9,838 nucleotides of DNA from Candidatus Iainarchaeum sp. GTDB lineage: Archaea; Micrarchaeota; Micrarchaeia; Anstonellales; Bilamarchaeaceae. The notes under the pieces were generated by a model. The model was not told the DNA's origin. It made no database searches and was given only the letters and a program-made list of their open reading frames with translations. Below, one piece after another: positions 4,703-9,838 of the stretch; positions within the stretch are counted from its first letter, which is position 1, and each line of letters starts with the position of its first letter. The translations under genes were made by a program, and so were the position numbers. The DNA lies in contig JAQTSF010000023.1 in NCBI GenBank assembly GCA_028711485.1, positions 1 through 9,838 of the forward strand, given 5' to 3'.

Positions 4703-7700
4703 ATGGCAGAAGAAGATCCATTTGGTTTGTTCAAAGGATTATTAGATCTAGCAGCTGGAAAACCACCTGTTGAGGAAAAACCTCCTGTAGAAGTAAAACC
4801 AGTTACAATTCCAGAGGTACCAGTGGCACAACCTGTTGAAGAAAAAATAGCTCCACCATCAGTAGAAGATAGTTTACCTGCAACGCCACAACCAGTAGCA
4901 GCACCAATAATTACAGGAATTTCTTTTGTTGTTGGAAGAACAGATGGAATGCTTTATGCAGAGATAGTTAATGGTTCTGGGGGTTCTGGGGAAATTGTTG
5001 AAAGAAGAATGATAGGAAATGCAGATGGAGTAACTAGAGCACTTGCAGAAGGAAAAAAAGAGGATGTTATTGGATATATAAGTAGGATAGGAACAGAACC
5101 TGAACTTGCAAGAGAACTTATAGAAAGATTTGAATATTCAGAATTGGGAAAACGATTGGTTGGAGAACAAACAGAGATGATTAGAGCAGAAACTGACGCT
5201 CTTGCTCCTAGAGTTCAAGCAGAAACACCTTTACCAACTGAAGCTGTTGAAATTCCTGCTCCATCACCAATACCTGATGATACAGTTAGTGGACCTCCTA
5301 GATTAACAATGGATGAAAAACCTATAGAGGTTGGTGAACCATTGCCAAAAGTAGGGCCTGTTGCAACTACTACTTTAGCACCTGAAGTGCCGGGAGTAGG
5401 AACTGAAGAAAAAAGAACTGAAACTCCTGAGTTAAGGGTAGTAAGAGTTAAGAAAGGATCTAAATCAGAAGGAAACATTTGTATAATTTTATCAGATGAA
5501 AGAGAAAGAGAGATAAATAAAACTACAGTAGAGCGAGTTATAAATAGAAATTACACTACAGGTAATATTGAAGTTATATATAGAATGGATCATGAAACTG
5601 CAGAAATAATTTTTAATTTCATTAGATCCGGGGGAGGGCAGAGAATAATTGAAGAAGTTTCAAGAACTGGAAATACAGCAACTGTTCCAGAAGGAAGTAG
5701 AACTGGTAAAATGATACGTGAAGGTGTTGAAGCACCGGTAATTTTAAGAGATACTCCCGAATTTACGGATGAATTACCCCCACCAAGCGAGGCAGTTTTA
5801 AGTGCAGCAACTTTAGCATCTGGTGGAAAAACAATGGTACAGAACGCAAATCCTTCAGAAGGACCCCTAGTAGATTTTAGGAGAGGGCTTGAGGATGCAA
5901 TACCTGCATTAACTGATATGCGGGAAGTTTCAGAAGATGGAGAAGAAATAGGTTTTGGAGAAGAAGATACTGATCCTGAAATTGTATTACCTGAAGAGAT
6001 AAGAGAAGTTGCTGATTCTGAAGTATATTCAGGAACTATTGAAGTAAAAGCAGAAACAGCATCTGAGAGAAATGAAAGAATAAAAAGACGATATCCGATA
6101 TTATTAGATCCAACTCCTGATGAATTAGTTTATGAGAAAGATAGTTTTGGAGAAAGAAGAATAATAGTAATGATTAAAAATCCAAAACCCGTGTCTGATG
6201 TAGAGGAAAATCCTAACAGATATGCTAGATATTGTTTAGATATAAGTATTGGGCAAAGATACCTAGAACAAGGAATATTGGAAGCACAAATATTGAGACA
6301 AAATTTAATGGAAAGAGGATTTTCAGAAGAGGATGTTGATAGTATTTTTGATACTTTTAAAAGATCAAGAGTAGGAAGAGAATATATTGAAAATACTGCA
6401 AGAAGAGCTATTGCAACTTATGTTGAAAGAGAACAACATTGGGAGCTTTTTGCGCTTGCAGAAAATGGAGCATTAGTACCTGAAGAGATAAGAGAAGAAG
6501 CTGGAATGGAAGCTGTTAGAATTTTTATTGAAAGAAATGATTCTGCTATTGCAATTGCAACGTCATTAAGAGAAAATGCTGGAGATGAAAAATTGCCAGT
6601 AAAAGTAAGAGAAGACGCTGGAATAAGAGCTCTTGAATGTTATAGTGGAGAAGGGGAATATGCAAGTATTTTAGAAATGTCTAGAGATGAAAAATTGCCA
6701 GCAAGAGTAAGAGAAGAAGCGGAAAGAACAGCTATAACACTGGAAGGCGAAGTAGTAATATACGAAGATGAAACAATTGCAGTCAGAGTTGGACAAGAAA
6801 GATATTCTGTTGGTGGAATATATATATTTAATAATCTTGAAAATGGTGCAGAAGCAGCAGTATATACTGATTTAGAGGAAAGATTTGAACGTAGAATAGC
6901 AAAAAGAATTTTAAGTATAATACAAGAATCAGGAATAGATTATGAAACTGCCGAAAGAATAGCTAGGGAAAGAAGAGAAGAAGCAGGAATAGAACAAGCT
7001 AGTAGAAGAAAAAGTTTTAGAGAAAGAAGAATGGAAAGCACGAAGAGGAGAAAGAGATATATGCCTAAAATTAATTTTGGATTACCAATTGCTATATTAT
7101 TGGGTACAGTGGCTGTTGCTGTTGGAGGATTTTTCGCAGTAACTGATTTTCCTACTACAACAGGAAGAAAAGTTGAAGAAAAGATAGAACAACCAGCGCC
7201 AGTTCCAGCTGTTCAGCCTCCAACTGAACCAGATACTCAAAAAGAAACAAAAAGTCCAGAACAAATTGTTGAAGGACTTGATGTATCTATTGAAAAAACC
7301 AGAAAAGGATGGAAAATATCAGTTGATGGAAGAATAATTGAAACTGCAAATGATAATCCATCAAATGGAGAATTACGAGCTAAATTAAGAAAAAAAGGAC
7401 TTTTTAGAACCTATCCGGAGTTAGATTCAGAAGGATTCGGAATTTTAGGGGATAAACTAAGAGGATTAATATTAACAGAAAAAGAAAGGATAAGAGCTGA
7501 GAAAGAGGCTAAACAACCCAAAGAAGAAGTGCTTCCTGCTCCGGCTGTTGAGCATGTTGAACAACCTGCACCTGTGATTGCACCTCCTGAAGCACCCAAA
7601 CCTGCAGCAGAAGAAAAAAGACCTGATACTCCTAAACCAAAGGTTCGACCTAAAAAAGATTCAAAACCAAAAATTGAACCAAAAAAACCAAGAAAAGTAC

Positions 7701-7849
7701 AACCCGGAGAAGAACCAATGGATGATCTCCTTAAGGATTTTGGTTTTGATATGAGAGAGAGAACAAGACACCTGGCACAAGTAATGCAAACTAGAATGAA
7801 AGCAAAAGCAGCACCTCCAAGAAAACCATTCATAAGAAGAACAGCATGA
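4703..7849 (+). CDS. Uncharacterised 1048-residue single-span membrane protein with HEAT-like repeats and proline-rich linkers
   Basis: I do not recognise this protein. A Pro/Val/Glu-rich linker (about 20-68) precedes a small domain (69-165) with ISFVVGRTDGMLYAEIVNGSG. After a second Pro-rich linker (170-240) comes an alpha/beta-looking segment (243-320), then an acidic linker (350-440). A further domain (441-560) leads into helical HEAT-like repeats (about 566-680) with the core LPxxVREEAGxxA. The single membrane span lies at 791-813 (FGLPIAILLGTVAVAVGGFF), preceded by the very basic KSFRERRMESTKRRKRYMPK. By the positive-inside rule the large N-terminal part is cytoplasmic and the C-terminal 235 residues are outside. 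These comprise two Pro/Lys-rich linkers around a small domain (852-925). There is no signal peptide. AAGGT, 7 nt before the ATG, overlaps the end of the upstream gene, so co-expression is likely. A membrane-anchored scaffold is inferred. Confidence 0.85.
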   Translation: MAEEDPFGLFKGLLDLAAGKPPVEEKPPVEVKPVTIPEVPVAQPVEEKIAPPSVEDSLPATPQPVAAPIITGISFVVGRTDGMLYAEIVNGSGGSGEIVERRMIGNADGVTRALAEGKKEDVIGYISRIGTEPELARELIERFEYSELGKRLVGEQTEMIRAETDALAPRVQAETPLPTEAVEIPAPSPIPDDTVSGPPRLTMDEKPIEVGEPLPKVGPVATTTLAPEVPGVGTEEKRTETPELRVVRVKKGSKSEGNICIILSDEREREINKTTVERVINRNYTTGNIEVIYRMDHETAEIIFNFIRSGGGQRIIEEVSRTGNTATVPEGSRTGKMIREGVEAPVILRDTPEFTDELPPPSEAVLSAATLASGGKTMVQNANPSEGPLVDFRRGLEDAIPALTDMREVSEDGEEIGFGEEDTDPEIVLPEEIREVADSEVYSGTIEVKAETASERNERIKRRYPILLDPTPDELVYEKDSFGERRIIVMIKNPKPVSDVEENPNRYARYCLDISIGQRYLEQGILEAQILRQNLMERGFSEEDVDSIFDTFKRSRVGREYIENTARRAIATYVEREQHWELFALAENGALVPEEIREEAGMEAVRIFIERNDSAIAIATSLRENAGDEKLPVKVREDAGIRALECYSGEGEYASILEMSRDEKLPARVREEAERTAITLEGEVVIYEDETIAVRVGQERYSVGGIYIFNNLENGAEAAVYTDLEERFERRIAKRILSIIQESGIDYETAERIARERREEAGIEQASRRKSFRERRMESTKRRKRYMPKINFGLPIAILLGTVAVAVGGFFAVTDFPTTTGRKVEEKIEQPAPVPAVQPPTEPDTQKETKSPEQIVEGLDVSIEKTRKGWKISVDGRIIETANDNPSNGELRAKLRKKGLFRTYPELDSEGFGILGDKLRGLILTEKERIRAEKEAKQPKEEVLPAPAVEHVEQPAPVIAPPEAPKPAAEEKRPDTPKPKVRPKKDSKPKIEPKKPRKVQPGEEPMDDLLKDFGFDMRERTRHLAQVMQTRMKAKAAPPRKPFIRRTA
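6582..6701 (+). repeat. Repeat unit inside the membrane-protein gene
   Basis: The 18-nt stretch GAGATGAAAAATTGCCAG occurs identically at 6582-6599 and 6684-6701, exactly 102 bases (34 codons) apart. It encodes DEKLP in consecutive HEAT-like units (GDEKLPVKVREDAG and RDEKLPARVREEAE). A more diverged unit, VPEEIREEAG, lies just upstream. Nucleotide identity suggests fairly recent internal duplication. Confidence 0.7.
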
Positions 7850-7854
7850 ATTAA

Positions 7855-7872
7855 TTTCTATTTTTTATTTTT
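7855..7872 (+). terminator. T-rich terminator of the two-gene operon
   Basis: A T-rich tract (TTTCTATTTTTTATTTTT) begins 6 bases after the membrane-protein stop codon. It fits archaeal U-tract termination on the plus strand, and it overlaps the last codons of the convergent ligase gene. Confidence 0.55.
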
Positions 7873-9585
7873 AAACTGCAACCAATACATATCAATTATT
7901 TCTTTTGTTGTTGTTACTTCATTTTCAGAACGATCTTCCCTTAATTTTACTATTCTTGGGAATCTTAGAGCATATCCCTTATCATTCTCCATACCACAGG
8001 TATGCGTTGGGGATTGAGTAATCTCATCAAATGCTATTTCAACAACATATTTTGGTTTTACCCAGAAATCAGGTTCTGTTTTGAAAATTAAATTTTTTGA
8101 AGGTTTTTTGGATTTAATTTTATTTAATATTTTTTCAAAATTATTCATTTCCTCTTCAGTAAAACCGCTTCCTATATTTGCAATTGTCTCAAATTTTCCG
8201 GAATCAGGATTATGAATTGCTGTTAAAACTCCTCCGAATTTGAATTTTGCTCTTGAGCCTTTCCCTAAATAGTAGCCTACAATTACAGCATCAATAGTAT
8301 CCACTGATTTTCCATATGATTTTTTTAATTTTATCCATGCAAATTTTCTTTTTCCTGCAGTATAGGGAGAATTCAAATCTTTTGCCATTATTCCTTCAAG
8401 ATTTTCTTTTATTGCATTCTGGAAAAGGATTTCCATTTCCTCTGCGGTTGAAACAATTTTATTTTCACTTAGTTTTAATAGAGTAGTTGGAAATATTTGT
8501 TCTAAATATTTTCTTCTTTGTGTATAGCTCTCTTTTGTTAAATCTCTTCCATCAATATAAAAAATATCAAAAACAAATAAATTAAGAGGAAATTCTTTTG
8601 AGCTTTCTTCAATGCCATGCTTTCTCCTTCGTCTTATTGTTTCCTGGAAAGAGAAATACCTGTCTTGTTTTTTATTAAAAGCTAATGCTTCTCCTTCAAA
8701 AATTATTTCATCCTGTTTCAGAGATTTTATCTCTTTTACTAAATCAGGAAACATGTGTGTCATTTTCTCTAATTTTCTAGAATATATTTCCACTAATTCT
8801 CCTTTTTTATGGCACTGTAATCTTAAACCATCAAATTTATTCTCAACCGCACATTTTCCGATTTTATTTATTATTTCTTCAGAATTAGATAATCTTTCTG
8901 CTAATGCAGGAATTAGAGGATTGAATGGTTTTACTTTGAAATGTTTAATTTGTTCTGAGGATTCCATAAATATTTTTGCAACAAGACCCAGGTCAGCGCA
9001 AATGTTGTAAGCGCGATCAAGTTCTTCCCTTAGTGATTTGTCACCTGCTTTTAAAACTGAAAGTGCATCTAGAATAGTTGGATCACCTACCCCTAATCTT
9101 AATTCTCCGATAACAAAACGGATTATGAATCTGGATTCTAGTGGAGTAGAATTATTTAGGAGTTCGGTAAGAAGTTTTATTTTAAGTTCCTGGGAACCGG
9201 CACCAGATGTTTTCGCAATCTTAACTAATGAATTATATAAATAAATCAGATCCAATTTCCTGCTTGAAAGTGAGAGTTGTTTCTTTTTTTCAAGAAGGGA
9301 TTCTGCTGTTTTTCCAAGATCCCCTGATTTTGCAAAATTTTTTTCAACTTCTTTTATTGGATAACCTGCTGAAGAAGCAATTGCTGAAATTGCAAATCTC
9401 TCTCCTAATCCTAATTCAACACTTAAGAAAGGGGGTGAAAGAATTCCTTGTATCATATAAATTAATGGTTGTATCTCGTTTGAAGGTACTTTTCTGAAAA
9501 AATCTGCCAGAATAGAGGTCATCTCAAGTCTTTTTGAAATGGATTCTAATTTTTCGAATACTTCTGCGCATTCCCTAAATAACAT
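7858..9585 (-). CDS. lig: ATP-dependent DNA ligase (archaeal type I)
   Basis: Seals nicks in duplex DNA using ATP, joining Okazaki fragments and completing repair. Of 575 residues, the N-terminal helical DNA-binding domain covers about 1-215 (ELRLGVGDPTILDAL at 161-175 is typical). The adenylation domain carries motif I ENKFDGLR with the AMP-accepting Lys250. Motif III is VFDIFYIDG (338-346), motif IV EGIMAKDL (397-404) and motif V FAWIKLKK (415-422). The OB domain ends with ALRFPRIVKLREDR (539-552, motif VI). All nucleotidyltransferase motifs are intact and the length fits archaeal ligases. No Shine-Dalgarno site precedes the ATG at 9585, and a TATA box 26 bp upstream suggests a leaderless transcript. 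Its 3' end converges on the membrane-protein gene with only 8 bp between the stop codons. Confidence 0.96.
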   Translation of the reverse strand: MLFRECAEVFEKLESISKRLEMTSILADFFRKVPSNEIQPLIYMIQGILSPPFLSVELGLGERFAISAIASSAGYPIKEVEKNFAKSGDLGKTAESLLEKKKQLSLSSRKLDLIYLYNSLVKIAKTSGAGSQELKIKLLTELLNNSTPLESRFIIRFVIGELRLGVGDPTILDALSVLKAGDKSLREELDRAYNICADLGLVAKIFMESSEQIKHFKVKPFNPLIPALAERLSNSEEIINKIGKCAVENKFDGLRLQCHKKGELVEIYSRKLEKMTHMFPDLVKEIKSLKQDEIIFEGEALAFNKKQDRYFSFQETIRRRRKHGIEESSKEFPLNLFVFDIFYIDGRDLTKESYTQRRKYLEQIFPTTLLKLSENKIVSTAEEMEILFQNAIKENLEGIMAKDLNSPYTAGKRKFAWIKLKKSYGKSVDTIDAVIVGYYLGKGSRAKFKFGGVLTAIHNPDSGKFETIANIGSGFTEEEMNNFEKILNKIKSKKPSKNLIFKTEPDFWVKPKYVVEIAFDEITQSPTHTCGMENDKGYALRFPRIVKLREDRSENEVTTTKEIIDMYWLQFKNKK

Positions 9586-9606
9586 AAATAGAAGATGTAA
9601 AAAGGA

Positions 9607-9615
9607 TTATAAAAA
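9607..9615 (-). promoter_or_regulatory. Putative TATA box of the DNA ligase gene
   Basis: TTTTTATAA on the minus strand is centred 26 bp upstream of the ligase start codon. That is the normal archaeal TATA-to-start distance, so transcription would begin at the ATG. Confidence 0.5.
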
Positions 9616-9620
9616 CCTTG

Positions 9621-9838
9621 CTAGGAGAATTTTACTTGAGAAAGGGCTTCCTGAATTGCGTCTTCACTAACCCCTAGCTTTCTAAGTTCTTCTTCTAATC
9701 TAGAAGTAATTTGTTTTTGGGTAGGCAAACCTAAATAAATAGTTCCAGATTTTTTTACAAAATCACCTGGACCTAGCACACTACTATCGTATGCACGAAT
9801 AGAAAAGGTTTGGCCATTTGAAAGTTCTAAAGTAACTT
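9621..9838 (-). CDS. Unrecognised protein, C-terminal 71 residues (runs off right edge)
   Basis: An open frame enters from the right edge on the minus strand and ends at the TAG at 9623-9621. The visible part begins VTLELSNGQTFSIRAYDSS, a beta-rich segment, then LGPGDFVKKSGTIYLGLPTQ, and ends in a charged amphipathic helix (about 40-68: KQITSRLEEELRKLGVSEDAI). The codons read like real coding sequence throughout, with no stop in 71 residues. The 35-bp gap to the ligase ATG contains the ligase TATA box, so the two genes are probably transcribed separately. I cannot assign a function. Confidence 0.65.
   Translation of the reverse strand, partial: VTLELSNGQTFSIRAYDSSVLGPGDFVKKSGTIYLGLPTQKQITSRLEEELRKLGVSEDAIQEALSQVKFS

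Noticed and set aside
7411..7833. 140-codon minus-strand frame opposite the membrane-protein C-terminus
   Set aside because: The Gly/Ser/Phe-rich product mirrors the Pro/Lys/Glu-rich sense strand, which is typical of a shadow frame.
1..9838. CRISPR arrays, insertion sequences or transposon ends
   Set aside because: I saw no regularly spaced direct repeats outside genes, no transposase and no terminal inverted repeats.

Overview
The window looks like a chromosomal segment of a low-GC archaeon, probably one of the small-genome DPANN-type lineages. That placement is inference. The direct evidence is archaeal: a tRNA-Val gene interrupted by a 16-nt intron with a textbook bulge-helix-bulge (BHB) splicing motif, an ATP-dependent archaeal-type DNA ligase, an archaeal FtsZ, a VapBC pair, GGTG-type Shine-Dalgarno sites, and TATA boxes about 26-28 bp upstream of several start codons. 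The tRNA gene does not encode CCA.

Layout. Bases 1-468 (minus) hold the N-terminal 156 residues of an endonuclease III-related HhH-GPD DNA glycosylase that runs off the left edge. Bases 573-661 (minus) are the intron-containing tRNA-Val(CAC). Bases 697-999 (minus) are an unrecognised 100-residue ORF. Bases 1071-2153 (minus) are ftsZ, followed by a T-rich terminator. Bases 2154-2375 form a divergent regulatory region with three consecutive inverted repeats on the ftsZ side and an 18-bp palindromic operator on the vapBC side. vapB (2376-2597) and vapC (2599-2967) follow on the plus strand, and a 10-bp hairpin overlaps the vapC stop codon.

Bases 3105-7849 (plus) are a two-gene operon with its own TATA box. 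It encodes a 530-residue coiled-coil protein and a 1048-residue single-span membrane protein with proline-rich linkers and HEAT-like helical repeats. I recognise neither, and this pair is the best candidate for an undescribed system. A T-rich terminator ends the operon and lies over the 3' end of the convergent ATP-dependent DNA ligase gene (7858-9585, minus), which looks leaderless. The C-terminal 71 residues of another unrecognised protein (9621-9838, minus) end the window.

How the genes relate. The glycosylase and ligase both belong to DNA repair or replication, FtsZ is the division GTPase, and VapBC is an autoregulated ribonuclease toxin-antitoxin module. The big operon has tight internal spacing (5 bp between the genes, with the second gene's ribosome binding site at the end of the first). 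Its products look structural: one soluble rod and one membrane-anchored scaffold. A joint envelope, cytoskeletal or surface role is plausible but unproven.
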